Part shown: positions 1 to 11,567 of the stretch, piece by piece
How positions within the stretch are numbered: the stretch's first letter is position 1
Layout: each line of letters starts with the position of its first letter
Source of the DNA: Anodontia alba
Lineage: Eukaryota; Mollusca; Bivalvia; Lucinida; Lucinidae
Direction of reading: 5' to 3'
Length of the DNA stretch: 64,000 nt
Assembly: GCA_964016985.1 (NCBI GenBank)
Contig: OZ024823.1
Span: forward strand, 28,933,216 to 28,997,215
Made by a program: the position numbers and the translations under genes
Notes under the pieces: model-generated
Told to the model about the DNA's origin: nothing
What the model saw: only the letters and a program-made list of their open reading frames with translations
Databases searched by the model: none

Positions 1-24
1 AGATACATATACACTAATGAACAA

Positions 25-90
25 CTATGATTCAGTCTTCTCTTCTGTTTTTAATGTCTTCAAATGTTCTGGAAACTTCTCTAGTCTGTG
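25..90 (-). CDS. MRPS10: MRPS10 exon 6 with stop codon
   Basis: Encodes [20 protein letters not shown] plus S and the stop TAG. Its PEHLK motif matches the LPEHIK motif near the vertebrate C-terminus, and the charged tail is typical of the family. Acceptor CTTTTTGCAG. The 3' UTR and poly(A) site lie left of the window or in its first 24 bases. Confidence 0.92.
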   Translation of the reverse strand, partial: HRLEKFPEHLKTLKTEEKTES

Positions 91-3000
91 CTGCAAAAAG
101 AAAAGGGAAAACAATGATAATTAACCTTAAATATTTAGACACTAATTCCTTACCCTACTTGCTATATAAATTGAACAACTCTATTTGATTATCGACTTAG
201 ATGAATTGACTGGCTTTAATAGAAATTACGTTTAAAGAGTGCTGGATCCTGACTGCATTATTCCTTTATGGGAATTTTCAAGAGACAGCTGTCAAAATTG
301 TATTGGTCTCTTTCTGAAAAGGGTCTAATCTATAAGGAAACCATGTTCACCCTACATTTTTGGACATATTGCCTGAACATGCAAAACAGATCAAACAGCT
401 CCCAAAAAGACCGCGATGGTTTGCTGTTATAGGTTCCTTTCAACATTAAGTCATACCAAGATGATTGAAGGATGATAATGAAAAGCTCTGTGCAAGTAAA
501 GCGCTATACAGTCATGAAATGCATTCCGCCTCTAGCGGTATTCGAACATGAAACCCTGTGACCAGAAGACTGGAGCACTAACCACTCAGCTACCCAAACG
601 CTTCTGCTACCAAGGAGAAGTTTGATCAGAACCTACATATTTAGAAACCTCACCAGGTAATAAATGGGCTTGTCAACCCTTGTCCTGCTGAACCCCGATG
701 TCCTGCCTTTGCAAACAGTGTAGATCCAGATCAGTTGGCTTCTTCACTGGATCTGCACTGTTTGCCATTCAGTATTTGAATTTGTATCAACAACGTAGAT
801 CAAGTAAACTGGTTGGCTGAAAATTAGAAGTAGGCGTGGCATCTTAATTTATTCAGTATGACAAGGGTTAAAATTTTAGGCCAAGAATGGTAAGGAGTTC
901 AGTAATCCAAGTACACCAGGGCCCAGTTGTTCAAAGCCTGGTTAGCTTAACGAATTCGTTAAGGGTCATTTCATTAACCGTTTTAGCAGATTCAATACAT
1001 AATATTCTGATATTTTTTGCTGAAAAAATGTGCAAAAAATACTCATATTTTTTCAGCAAAAAATTTCAGCATATTTGCGCATCACTCGATGTAAATTTTA
1101 ACGAATCGTTAACGATTTTGTTAGCTTTGAACAATTAATTGGGCCCTGATAGATTTACCGCCTTTTTAGCTCGCCAGATCCAAAGGCTACAGGGGAGCTT
1201 ATAGGATAGGCAGTGGTCTGCTTTCTGCATCGGCATCGTCAACATTTTTAAACGACATCTCTGAAACCGCTGGGCCAATGGAAACCAAATTACATATGGA
1301 GCCTCTATGGGATGGGGGAACAAAGTTTGTTCATAATGTTTGGGTCGCATGACCATTTATCATAAAAACCTTAAAAATCCTCTTCTCAGGAATGGAAAGG
1401 CCAATGACATTGTAACTTGATATGCAGCATTTGGAACTTCGGTTCTACCAAGTTTTTTAAATGATGACCCTTGGTTGACCTTGACCTATTTTACAGCAAG
1501 GTCAAATTCGTCACTTGGGCTTTTGTATGGGAAAAAGGCAAACTGGATTTTTCTGAAGCTGTTTTAGCTTATGACATCAGTTTGCCTGAACTCTCAAATC
1601 CTGTTTTCTGGGAAAAAGAAAAGTAAAAAATATCAATTTGTGTCTGCTGAATTTAACCAGAGGGAGGTACATGTAATGGTTAAGGAAATGGCTAAACAGG
1701 TGGGATTGCTTTAGCAAACCTTGAATGACAACATATTTGATCAGCTTTCTTAGGATTTGGAGAATAAAGAGGATTAAGGGTCAATTTTTAACATGTTCTA
1801 AGAAAAAGATTAAGCATTTTCATTTAGGAACATAGACTGCTGTAACTGAATTTTACATTCAAGTTAATGGGCATTTTCTCCTATAACTTAGGGCCCAGTC
1901 CAAAATTTAGTGATAATGGGTAACTGGGCCACTGTTGGTAATTCTCTGTTAGATACTATATATATATGAAGGACAATTATGGATGATCTACTTACTCGAG
2001 TGACTTTCATAGCCATGCCCTCTGGAAGATTTCTTTGAATGTATTCCAGGAAAGTGTCTGCGGTTGATCCTGTTAAGTGTTTAAACTGTAATAATAAATA
2101 AATAAATAAATAAAAAAAAAAACATTGAGAACCCTCACTTTAATATACAACAAAGAGTGGCTCTCAGCTTACTACAGCATTCTATGTTTACCCTAAGCAC
2201 TGGGACTAACAGGCCTGGCCAAGCAGTGTAGACCCAGATCAGATGCTGAATGCAGCATATGATCAGGGTCTACACTGTTCGTCGATCATCCAGCAGTTTA
2301 AGACACAGCAACTGGTAGTGAAATGGACCTGTTCAGATTTTAGGACAAGTATGGTAAGTGTCCCTATATTTATAGTAAATAGTGTCAAATTTATCCTGTA
2401 GCCAGCCTCGGTGGTTAGTCGGATGCACATCCGACTCTAGATCAGGAGACTGACCATGAAATATTTTCTAAGGTCATTCTCCTCTTCTGTTGATTTGGCA
2501 AAAGCAGTTGTCAGTTTCTGGGGCAAAAGAATGTGCACAACTGTGATTGACTGCTTAGAGGACTAAGCCTACCCAGAAAGTGGGTAGGTGAACTAATAAT
2601 GTACAACATGACCCTTATGGGTTAAATGGGTCATAAAATGTCAACCAAATAGAACTTTATCCTGCAGACTACGCACAATATTTTCTTATTTTCCCTAGAA
2701 AATAGGCATGATATTTTCCCTAGAAAATTGGCTGATACATGTATTTCATAAAAACTGAGGAGATAGTTTGCCTGAAATAGCAAAAATAAAACGGAGTTTG
2801 CCCGAAATTGCAAAAATATAACTGAAGATAACTCCGGAACAAAGCACAGCCTCAAGGCACCAAAAGAAAACAATGGAGAATGAACAAATGCCACATATGA
2901 ACCATAATCCAAGCCTTCTCTGACTTAAAAAAGTCTTCTGATATTTACAGATTGGCGGCTTTAGCCAAAGACCCAAAATCAATAAAAAGGCTTTAAACAG

Positions 3001-6000
3001 CCAGAGAAGGCTCAAGTTAATGAAACCACAGACAGGTGAACAAAGAATTGCAGCAGAGTAACCACCTTGGAATGGTCAGCAGAAAACTACTTGGGGAATT
3101 TAAACCGGGTTTATTGGCACAAAATCTCGCCCTTAACATAGCTCTAGTTAAGGCGCTTTTTTCAACCCAAAAGTATTGATATTTTTCTTATTTCTCCGTG
3201 AAAACATATGTTGTGAGAAATGAGAAAAATATTAACCTAATACCCACTCTTATCTAGGCCTATGCCTTAATTCTGATATGGCTCCAAATAACAAACATAT
3301 GGTCATTCTGCATAGGGATACTCTACCTCATCAGTGAAATGCACATATAGTCACAAAAACTATGATGAAACCAGCAAAAGGGCACAACTGATCTGAAGCT
3401 GGAACACAAGAAAAACGCAAACATGACTATGATGAGCCTGACACAAGATATTAATAGCCAGGTGCCATTCTTCGGAAACAGATTGAGGAGGGAGCCACAA
3501 TTTACTCCGAGGGCTAACTCTTAGTCTTCTGTTGTAATCTATACTTTTGTAGTGAAAGTCATCTTTCTGAATTTATCCGAGAAAGCCTTTTCCATTCAGC
3601 TGTTATTTTATGTTCAGTTTCACAAGTATTGCTGCTAACCATCTTTAAATTGTCATTAAACCAGGTCATGTGATGGACATATTTATGTCTCCCCCAGCCC
3701 CTCCTTCAGGGTCGGAGACATTGTTTTTGCCATGGACGTTAGTCCATCTGTCACAAAATTGTGTTCACTCCACAACTTGAAAACTGTTAAGAGATATTTT
3801 TACAAAACTTTACAGAAATGTTTCACCCCACCCAAGAAACGACATACAGAACACAAGAACCATAACTAGGTTTTACCTACTTTTGGTGTTACGGCCCTTT
3901 GAATATTGTAAGTAGTGATTTTGGTCATAAAATCATATCCGCCTCATAGCTTGAGATATTTTTCACGAAACTATAGAAATGTTTATCACCATAAGATGAC
4001 TTGCAGAACACGAGAACCATAACAGGTGTACCTTTTTTTTGAGTTACGGCCCTTTGAACATTGTAAATAGTGACTTTGGTCATAAAATAGTGTCCACACC
4101 GTAACATGAAAACTGTTCGAGATTTTCTTTACGAAACATTACTGAAATATGTATCACCATAACAGGACATGCAGAAAACAAGAACCATAACTGGTTTTCC
4201 TACTTTTAGAGTGGCGGCACTTTGAACATGGTAATAGTGATTTTGGTCATATACTCGTGTCTGATTTATAACTTGAAAAACATCCCGAGATATTATCATG
4301 AAACTTTACAGAAATGTTAAGCACCATGAGATGATGTGCTGAAAAAAAGAACCATAACTGTGGTTTACCTATTTTTGGAGTTATGGCCCTTTGAATAGTG
4401 TAAATAGTGATTTCTGTCGTATACTCGTGTTCACTTGGTAACTTAAAAACAGTTTGTCAGGGATATTTTCATCAAACTACAGAAATGTTAACCACCATTA
4501 GACAACATGTAAAATACAAGGACCATAACCCTTGTTTACCTACTTTTGCAGTTACTGTCCTTTGAACATTGTAAATAAATAGTGATTTCAGTCATATACT
4601 TGTGTCCCCTCTGTAACCTGAAAACCTGTTAGGCCCTTTTAAATGTTGTAAACAGTTATGGCCCTTTCAACATTGTAAATAATGATATCTGTCATGTTTG
4701 TGTATTACAGGGGGTTTCATTAGGATTTAAAGTAGCAGGGTGATTCTAAAAATAGAAGGGGGAAGGTCTGGGGGTCCCACCAGCAATAGAGGCAGTGCCC
4801 CCATGTCTGGGAGTCCAGCGGTCAAAAATGAATTTCAGCTGTTTTCAGACAGTGAAAAACACATTTCCATGGGGTTTTCTTGTGTTTATTGTATCTTTCT
4901 TTCTCATTTTGTCTTAAATTATATGAAGAGTGAGGACACCTAAAAGGATTTTTTTTTCCCAAGAACCTCCATTGTAAACTATTTTCAAGAAGCCTCATGG
5001 TTAGTGTATACAGTTTCAGGTCTAAGAGGATGCTTCATTAATTTTACAATCAATGCTATACAACAAATTGGACTTGTGTGCTTTTAGATCCTGATTAAAC
5101 AAAAAAAAAAAAAATCAAGCTTGCTGTAAAACATGAGTCACCAGTAAAGCATTTTGACTCATTTTCTGGTGACAGTTCAAAAATCATTCAGTTTCTAGAG
5201 ACTTCATAGGCCTAGATAAGGGAGGGTATCCGGTAAATATTTTTCTTATTTCTCCATGAAAACATATGTTGTGGGTACTCATTAGAAGCGCCTTGGCGAG
5301 ATGCTTTTAATGAGTACACACAACATGTGTTTTTGTGGAGAAATAAGAAAAATATCAACACTGTTGGATTGAAAAAAGCACCTTAACTAGTGCTATGTTA
5401 AGTAACAGTTTCAGGTTTATGAGGAAACCTCAATAATTTAACAAAGCTATACAACAAATTTGATTTCTTGCTACGAAATCAGCTATAAGGTGCTGATTTC
5501 TTAATACAAGAAAAAATCAAGCTTGCCGTAAAACGTGTCGCCAGTATAATATTCTGACTTGGAACATTTAAAACTGTGTTTTCACTGCTAATAAATCCAT
5601 GCAAGGATTTAGAAATTAAAGAGATCTCAATAACTTTGACGCAAAATATCATTTATTTCTAAGTCTGTGACCTTGACCTATAGGTCATAAGCAGGGGTGG
5701 GAATGGTGCCAAATAAAATTTTGGATCAATATCCATAATCATGCCAAATATAAAGTAAATCCATGGAAGGATTTACAAGGATTTAGAAATTAAGAGATCT
5801 TAAAAACTTTGACGCAGAACTTTAACATAAATTTCTAAGTCCTTGAACTCTAGGGCATAAGTAGGGGTGGGGATAGTGACAAATAAAGTTTTGGACCAAT
5901 ATCTATAAATACGCTAAATATAAAGTAAATCCATACTAGGATTTAGAAATTAAGAGATCTTAAAAACTTCTACGCAAAACTTAAACATAAATTTCTAAGT

Positions 6001-7754
6001 CCATGACCTTGACCTTTAAGTCATAAGCAGGGGTCGGGGTAGTGCCATAAAAAGTTTTGGACCAATATCTATTATCATGCCAAATATAAAATAAATCTGC
6101 AATGATTCAGAAATTAAGAGAGCTGAAAAACTTTGATGCAAAACTTTAACATAACATTTCTAAGTCCCCGATCTTGACCTATAGGTCTTGAGCAGGGGTG
6201 TGGTTGGGCTCAATAAAATTTTGGACCAACATCTATAATTATACCAAATACAAACTAAATCCATCTTAGGATTTAGAAAATATAAGGTCTTAAAAACTTT
6301 GACGTAAAACTTGATGCCGCCACCAATGCCGACACTGGGAGTAGTGCAATAGCTCTTCCTGTACTTTTGTACAGGGGAGCTAAAAATGGCTGTGATTAAA
6401 AAACAGCTAAATCAAAATTCAAAACTCAGACACATAGCTTCACATCACAGGAAGAAGACTTGGAAATGATGAAAGGTGTAGGTGTGTGGAAATAAGCTGT
6501 GTTGGTGGAAATTGCAAGTCCTAAATGGTTATGACTGCTGGAAATTGCCTTCTCAATCACACATAGCTCCAGATAAGAGGGTGTATCAGGCAAATATTTC
6601 TCTACAAAAACATGTTGTGGGTACTCATTAGAAACACCTCAGTGAGGCACTTCTAATGAGTACTCATAACACAATAAAAATATCAGTACTTTTCAGTTAA
6701 AAAATACATCTTCTCTGTAGCCATGTTCATATCGTAGGAATTTGTGTAATTCCAATAGGGTCCAATGAAAACTGTAGCAGTGGTGGACACCAGCTTTGTG
6801 CATGGAAATTTGCAAGCCTTGCGGATAATAAATGAAAATTCCAAAATTAGATGCACATCATCACACGATGGAAAGAAAGTCTGTAAAATTTCAAAAGAAT
6901 CTGATGAAGGATGTAGGAGGAGTTTTGAAATAAGCTTTGGGGATAGAGTTTCAAATCCAAGTTTGATACAGTCATAACTATCAAAAATGGCCAAAATCAA
7001 AGCACATCTTCACATCACAGGAAAAAGATTCCATAAGAATCCAATGAAAGATATAGGAGACAAGTTGCAGATACGCATGCACATACACATGCATACAAAT
7101 GAAGGCGATCCATTTCTTTACGTTTCCTCTTCCTAAATTTAGAAACAAGTGAGAATTTATTTAAAGATAGCTTACAGTATATATGTTAAAGTGTGTCCTC
7201 ATTTCATACTGTGTCCTGTGTTTCTTGAAGATATGAACAGACTTCAACAAAGTCCTTCTTTCAATGTGTTTCTTTGGTACCTCACTGAAACAAATGGACA
7301 AAAAATGCAATTCATGACATAATGATGATTTGGTGTCTAACATCTCTTTCAACAGTATTTCTGTCATATTGAGATGATAGCAAGGAGATAATGAAAGGTA
7401 CTGCAATGAAGCAGCTTTCAGTTAAAAACTAAATTCTGCCTGCAGCAGGATTAAAATCTGACATTTGTACAGTCGGAAACGCTAACCATCTAGCCATGTG
7501 GACGTTTTGCAAATCAAAACAAGATGTTATTCTGGAGCTAAAGATAAAAAATGCTGTTTTTCATATATTCCCATGAAAACATCTTGCAGGACTTCATTAC
7601 CACAACAATCTTGCTGCTGGGCACTTCTAACGAGATCCTATATGGTGTTCTTTCTGTCAAAATACCAGACAAAATTATATAACTTGTCCTTCAAATTCCT
7701 CTTGGGACAGCAGACATATGTTCCATATTTCAAAGACATCTGTCAAGGATAAAA

Positions 7755-7785
<31 letters not shown>

Positions 7786-10700
7786 TGAAAAAAACTAAGT
7801 GATTCATGATGGGGCTTGACAGGACAAGGTTAATCCCATACAGACCCACCATATCCTGTTAGTAGGGCACAAATATGGAGAAATATTATTTTACTTACAA
7901 ATCATGTAAGTTTATATCAAGTTCTTTAGCTGCTTGTGTAACAAACGTTTTATAACTGTTCATAACCTCAGGGTCATGACCTTTGACCTCTACAACAAGC
8001 TGTCGGTACAATACATCTGCTTCTTCATCTGCTTCAGCCTGCTGATAATAGATCATAAAAGTGTAAGTAAGGGGAACAGATGTATACACTTTCAAGGAAG
8101 GCAACTGTCCAAAATATTTTACCACACTTCTGAAAAGGAGTCTACTCTAAAAGGTAAGAATTTGCTCCCTTCTTTCTTTTAGAGTAGATCCCTTTTCAGA
8201 AGAGGCTTCAGATGCAGTAAAGTAAACAGGAAGTCATAAAAGTTGTCTCCCTTATAGAAATGGCAGATAATCTACCAGGTGAATCCAGTCCCCTTAACAT
8301 CAGAATATATGTCCTGCAAACCATACCTTCAATTTCAAAGCAACCCATTCTGAAATAGATCCTTCTATCTTTGAATATTGGCATGTGTATTGCTGCAAAT
8401 AGGGGTGTCTGTCATAAATCATTAACATATGCAATTATTTCCCCATTGTATGATGGGGCTTGGTATTTCATATGAATTGTTACAGTACAAGTATGTCATC
8501 ATTATCATTTTTTGACATATTCACTCCTTTAGTACAGGACTTGTCCAAAAATTAAGGATGGGTCCATTTAAGTACCCAGTGGTGTGTTTAAAAGTGCTTG
8601 CTGAATGACAAACAGTGCAGCCCCTGATCAAACTGCTACTTTAGAAACAGTCTTGTCTGGGAACTCTGTACTGTTTGCTGAGGCATACCTGGCCAAATAT
8701 TTCGGGTAAATGCATCTAGCAACAAAATCCACAGAAATCACCATACAATACAAGAGTCATCCTAGAGCTCTCAGAGAGTGAGAAGTTTTGCGACAATTTC
8801 AGGATTTCAGGGAGAAGTTTTGGTCCAAATTTTGGATTTCCCTATACATTCTATACATTTTCACTCCTCCCTCAGCTCAAAATAGGGAGGTCTGCCAGCT
8901 TAGGGAGACTTTTTCTCCCAAATCGCCCTCTAGGATGACCCCTGACAATATTTGTATTCTTAAGTCTAACAATAATTGGCAGACTGATACCCAAACCTAG
9001 AAGGTGAGGTTCAATGTTTGTTTGTTTGTCTGTGGGAGTTCAGGTTTAACCCTTATCCTGCTAATTTAATTAGCCACACCCATTTCTGACTATCAGCCAA
9101 TCAGATTACATCATATAATGTTTTTGTTCAATTTTACAAACTGAATGACAAACAGTGTCGATCCTGATCAGATGGCTTCTTCAGAAGCCATCTGATCTGG
9201 ATCTACACTGTTTGCAAAAGTAGGGGTTGTGGAGAACAACAGGATAAGTGTTAAAATCAAATATCAACAATTTTTGGTCATGTCATGATGGGTCTTTGGG
9301 TGTTATGGTGGGAAATGATGCATGTTAAAGTGCTGCCTCTCTGCATTATCACACTAAAGACACAATGACATGGTACTAGCAGAGCACTGATAGGCATTTT
9401 TGTAGTGCCTTTCCATACAATATAACCAGATAAGAGATAGTATCCTAGAAATATTTTTCTTATTTTTTTTCCATGAACACAAATGTTGTGGGTACTCATT
9501 AGAAGCACCTCAGTGAGGTGCTTCTAATGAGTATCCATAACATATACTTTTTGTGGAGAAATAAGAAAAATATATATCAGTACTTTTCAACTGAAAAAAG
9601 AATGCTTTAACTGGATCTATGTAATTAGTTCCCTTGCTTAAATTTGAAGTCAAACAAAATTCATAGCGAAATATACACATACTATGTACCTTGTAATGTA
9701 TGAAAGCCATGATGGCATTATAGCAATAGAATGTATAACGGGGTGAATTGCATTAATTAAAACTGCTTTAAACATATTTTGATCGGGGTGTCACATTTGT
9801 CATAAAACCTGTTTCACCAAAAATATTCAGAATCAAGGGCTTACCTGACTAGTTTCAGTGTAGAATCTGCAACTCTGTAACCTGCAAAATACATGAAAAT
9901 TATTTGCATAAATCCTTAGCATCCTTTATAGGTGAATGGATATGCTTGGTAGACTTTCTGCCATTTTAACAAGGGAAACAACTTTTGTGATTCCCTGTTT
10001 GCATTCCTGTGGGTTATTCCCCTTCTGAAAAGGAGTCATCTTTTTAAGGAAAGGATTTGCTCCCACGGGGAGCAAATTCTTTCCTTATAAAGTAGACCCC
10101 TTTCCAGAAGGGATGCAAAAACAATGATGACAGTTGCCTCCCATGAAAGTGTATCAATTCCCCATGATACACTCAGTAAATTTAGCAGATGATAAATGAG
10201 TTCTATTTAAATTTTTCTTTGAAAATAGGGCTCAACATTTTATATTCATCATCAAAGAGAATGAGTTTTACTGAAATTACGAGGCAATTTGCATAATATG
10301 TCAAGCCTTATTTATTTGGTATTTAAGGGAAATGGATACAATTTCAGGAGAGGACAACTCTGTCAGAATTGTTTTTGCGTCCTTTATTCTGACCTCCTGT
10401 TTGCTATCAAAGACCCTTCTGAAAAATGGTCCACTCATAAAGGAAAGAATTTGCTCCTAAGGGGAGTAAATTCTTTCCTTTTAGAGTAAACCAATTTTAG
10501 ATGGGAAGTAAAATGAATTTTGACAGAGTTGCCTCCACTGAAAGTGTTTTAATTTATCTTAAGTTATGTTGGTCACAAAGCAAAGATAGATGACAAGAAA
10601 AGTAAGATTGAAGAAGTTGCCATTCTTGGAACTGACACAGTATCTTGCCATATACTATGATCCGACTAAGCATCATTAAATTATTGCAACCTGTATACAA

Positions 10701-11567
10701 CTTAAGCCAAGACTCAAAACCTAACAAAATGAAAGGGAGATAAGTGGAAAGTAAGAAACGTTGAGCTACCATTCTTGTATATGTATGTGATGCATCCTGA
10801 TCTTTTTTTTACGTATCTGTACCCTGTATTAACTTTTCCTGTTAAAAATGTCTTCTTGGACCTCAGTTACCTAAACAGTTCTCATCAACAGTTTCAATTT
10901 TATACCAAACAAAGGAATGTTTGGAGACAGACAACTAATGACAACTTTTTGGGGTTGCAATTAATGTGGTTTGAAGGATGGGGTTGGGGGTGGGCGAGAT
11001 CAAATTAGGTCCTGTTTGTCTGTTGTGAAAGTTCTCATCAACAAACGATAATATACATACTAATCAACTGGTCTAGTAAGTAGTACGGTAAATGTCCTAA
11101 AATTTCGAACACCCTAAAATTTCGAACACCTAATATTTTTGCCCAAAATAATTTCTGGAAATGTCCTAAAATCTCGAACAGTAGCAGTTTTGCTAAAAGG
11201 GGATTTCTAAAATTTCGAACACAGCTTGCTTCAAATAATTTTTTACCGGCACATTCTAATTTCGGTAACTTTTTTTTTTTTTTTTTTTTTTTCGTCACGG
11301 AACCGGAAACTAAAGTAGCAGTGTTGAACGCCATCGCAAAACGTATATGCACACAGCAGTGTCATAACGAATTTTATCTACATAAATGGCACGGGAACCG
11401 TATTTTAATTTATACAAACCCAGGAGATACTGACTGAAAATCCACAAGAAAAAAAAAAAAGACTTCCATCACAATGCTAGCCATTTCCACGTGACAGTCA
11501 CGTCCGCGTGATAAGGGTTAGATTATGCGCAGGTGAGCTAGAACTGCTGTTACCTTGTGGCAGACAT
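25..11567 (-). CDS. MRPS10: Mitochondrial ribosomal protein S10 (uS10m), six exons
   Basis: Component of the small subunit of the mitochondrial ribosome, in the uS10 family. Coding exons in order are 11554-11567, 9845-9881, 7899-8041, 7176-7284, 1996-2085 and 25-90. All junctions are GT-AG and all phases agree, giving 152 residues. The family is shown by [16 protein letters not shown], the block [20 protein letters not shown] and [20 protein letters not shown], which match the vertebrate protein in order and spacing (recalled, not searched). The human protein is about 201 residues; the shortfall is all N-terminal. The predicted start [14 protein letters not shown] is short, basic and without acidic residues, as expected of a mitochondrial targeting peptide. 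The introns are full of hairpin and tandem repeats. Exons 2-6 are secure. Exon 1 rests on phase, donor and ATG only. Confidence 0.93.
480..606 (-). mobile_element. tRNA-derived SINE head, degenerate
   Basis: The complement reads GGGTAGCTGAGTGGTTAGTG (box A, about 594-575) and ATGTTCGAATACC (box B, about 549-537) at tRNA spacing. It lies in the 3' part of the MRPS10 gene. The copy is old and its tail is not clear. Confidence 0.6.
675..870. repeat. HP-E hairpin MITE
   Basis: Family HP-E starts AACCCTTGTCCTGCTGAA and ends GACAAGGGTTA as terminal inverted repeat. Its central hairpin pairs GTGTAGATCCAGATCAGTTG with its complement. There is no coding capacity. Confidence 0.8.
917..1148. repeat. 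HP-G hairpin MITE, intact
   Basis: The ends CAGGGCCCAGTTGTTCAAAG and its complement form the terminal inverted repeat. Inner arms GTTAACGATT and TTTTTTGCTGAAAAAATG fold back. It is non-coding; short open frames here are by-products of the palindrome. Confidence 0.85.
1155..1700. repeat. Fragment of tandem-array element (array type T4)
   Basis: Starts with the TTTTAGCTCGCCAGA motif and continues with CTCTGAAACCGCTGGGCCAA, the same unit found at 57319 and 58988. Only about one unit is left. Confidence 0.6.
1996..2085 (-). CDS. MRPS10: MRPS10 exon 5
   Basis: 90 bases, phase 0 at both ends. Encodes [20 protein letters not shown] and [10 protein letters not shown]. The vertebrate counterpart has [20 protein letters not shown] at the same place. 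Donor GTAAGT; acceptor AG preceded by TTTATTATTAC. Confidence 0.95.
2092..2115. repeat. AAAT/A microsatellite
   Basis: Repeated AATA units followed by an A run, immediately upstream of MRPS10 exon 5 in the direction of transcription. Confidence 0.8.
2145..2365. repeat. HP-D hairpin MITE
   Basis: Family HP-D carries GTGTAGACCCAGATCAGATG and, as a complement, CTGATCAGGGTCTACACTG around a short loop. Outer arms contain TTTGAACAAGTCC-like and ACCATACTTGTCC-like sequence. It is one of the commonest repeats in the window. Confidence 0.8.
2398..2645 (+). mobile_element. tRNA-derived SINE, old copy
   Basis: Same family as the intact copy at 40601-40912. The head GCCTCGGTGGTTAGTCGGAT has lost a clear box B. 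The body (GCAGTTGTCAGTTTCTGG, GACTAAGCCTACCCAG) is retained, with a 3' part ATGGGTTAAATGGGTCATAA. It lies in an MRPS10 intron. Confidence 0.8.
3120..3270. repeat. HP-A hairpin MITE, loop-deleted copy
   Basis: Family HP-A has outer arms with GCTCCAGATAAGGCGCTTTTT and CTTATTTCTCCATGAAAAC, and an inner hairpin TGTTGTGGGTACTCATTAGA pairing with its complement. This copy keeps the outer arms but lacks the inner core. Confidence 0.7.
3676..4735. repeat. Tandem-array element (array type T1, units of about 155-175 bp)
   Basis: About six units. Recognisable starts (CATAAAAT or CATATACTCGTGT) fall at about 3769, 3926, 4081, 4248, 4418 and 4594. Each unit contains TTACGGCCCTTTGAACATTG and a GAACCATAAC block. 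The left part has GTCTCCCCCAGCCC and its partial inverse. It resembles tandem-repeat MITEs ('pearl' type) of bivalves; that naming is an inference. Confidence 0.8.
5208..5402. repeat. HP-A hairpin MITE, full length
   Basis: Both outer arms (CTAGATAAGGG, and GCACCTTAACTAG on the right) and the inner fold-back GTACTCATTAGAAGCGCCTT with its complement are present. Confidence 0.85.
5560..6395. repeat. Tandem-array element (array type T2, monomers of about 166 bp)
   Basis: Five units start at ATCCATGCAAGGATTTAGAA-like sequence at about 5593, 5759, 5927, 6094 and 6259, a period of 165-168 bases. Each carries CTGTGACCTTGACCTATAGG. The right end has a short hairpin (CCTGTAC/GTACAGG) followed by GGGGAGCTAA, the layout of Helitron-like 3' ends. 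Confidence 0.8.
6555..6715. repeat. HP-A hairpin MITE
   Basis: CATAGCTCCAGATAAGAGG at the left and inner arms ACTCATTAGAAACACCTCAG with complement TGAGGCACTTCTAATGAGT. The right outer arm is shortened. Confidence 0.8.
7176..7284 (-). CDS. MRPS10: MRPS10 exon 4, uS10 core part 2
   Basis: 109 bases, acceptor TTTGTTTCAG and donor GTAAGC. Encodes [20 protein letters not shown] and the following [13 protein letters not shown] stretch, the most conserved block of the family (human: KIERFTLLQSVHIYKKHR). A longer open frame runs past both splice sites and should not be taken as a separate gene. Confidence 0.95.
7436..7498 (-). mobile_element. tRNA-like remnant
   Basis: The complement reads GGCTAGATGGTTAGCGTTTC, like a box A. 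The box B region is decayed. Probably an old SINE head. Confidence 0.3.
7750..7787. repeat. Poly(A) plus (AT)n microsatellite
   Basis: A run of A followed by about twelve AT units in the MRPS10 intron downstream of exon 3. Confidence 0.9.
7899..8041 (-). CDS. MRPS10: MRPS10 exon 3, uS10 core part 1
   Basis: Encodes an acidic linker ([15 protein letters not shown]), then [16 protein letters not shown] and [12 protein letters not shown], the first strand and helix of the S10 fold. The donor is GTAAGT. The acceptor is a NAGNAG site (CAGCAG), so the exon may end at 8041 or 8038 and one glutamine may be optional. The last two bases TT join T of the next exon to give Phe. Confidence 0.93.
8118..8300. 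repeat. HP-C hairpin MITE
   Basis: Family HP-C pairs CTTCTGAAAAGGAGTCTACT and AAGGTAAGAATTTGCTCCC with their complements. The right arm continues through GTTGTCTCCC and GGCAGATAATCTACCAGG. Confidence 0.8.
9047..9253. repeat. HP-E hairpin MITE
   Basis: TTAACCCTTATCCTGCTAA and GGATAAGTGTTAA at the ends. The central palindrome has TCAGATGGCTTCTTCAGAAG. Confidence 0.85.
9420..9624. repeat. HP-A hairpin MITE, full length
   Basis: ACCAGATAAGAG at the left, AACTGGATCTATG at the right, inner arms TTGTGGGTACTCATTAGAAG and its complement. Confidence 0.85.
9845..9881 (-). CDS. MRPS10: MRPS10 exon 2
   Basis: 37 bases with acceptor TTTTGCAG and donor GTAAGC. They encode [12 protein letters not shown] after the split codon and end in phase 0, which fits exon 3. 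This is targeting-peptide or linker sequence with no conserved fold. Confidence 0.8.
9945..10168. repeat. HP-C hairpin MITE, adjacent to MRPS10 exon 2
   Basis: Centre GATTTGCTCCCACGGGGAGC, arms CCTTCTGAAAAGGAGTC and GGTAGACTTTCTGCCATTTT. It begins about 65 bases upstream of exon 2 in the transcribed direction. Confidence 0.85.
10300..10545. repeat. HP-C hairpin MITE
   Basis: Same family; centre AATTTGCTCCTAAGGGGAGT. Lies in MRPS10 intron 1. Confidence 0.8.
11084..11111 (+). repeat. Left 28-bp terminal inverted repeat
   Basis: Begins TACGGTAAATGTCCTAAAAT and is an exact inverse of 14353-14380. It begins with TA and its partner ends with TA, so TA may be the target site and the true repeat 26 bases. 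Further TTTCGAACA boxes follow to about 11225. Confidence 0.75.
11554..11567 (-). CDS. MRPS10: MRPS10 exon 1 (start exon, 14 coding bases)
   Basis: The complement reads ATG TCT GCC ACA AG followed by the donor GTAAC. It ends in phase 2, which is what exon 2 needs, and the junction codon AGG gives MSATR. No other in-frame ATG was seen in roughly 60 upstream codons, which are also free of stops. A longer or different first exon cannot be excluded. Confidence 0.6.

Noticed and set aside
8118..8300. CRISPR-like or riboswitch structure in the repeated hairpins
   Set aside because: The DNA is clearly eukaryotic; the repeats are dispersed fold-back MITEs without regular spacers.
11038..11352. Minus-strand frame beginning [18 protein letters not shown] as MRPS10 start
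   Set aside because: It has a good ATG context, but the frame runs into a poly(A/T) tract and no donor gives the phase-2 end that exon 2 needs. The 11554-11567 exon fits better.
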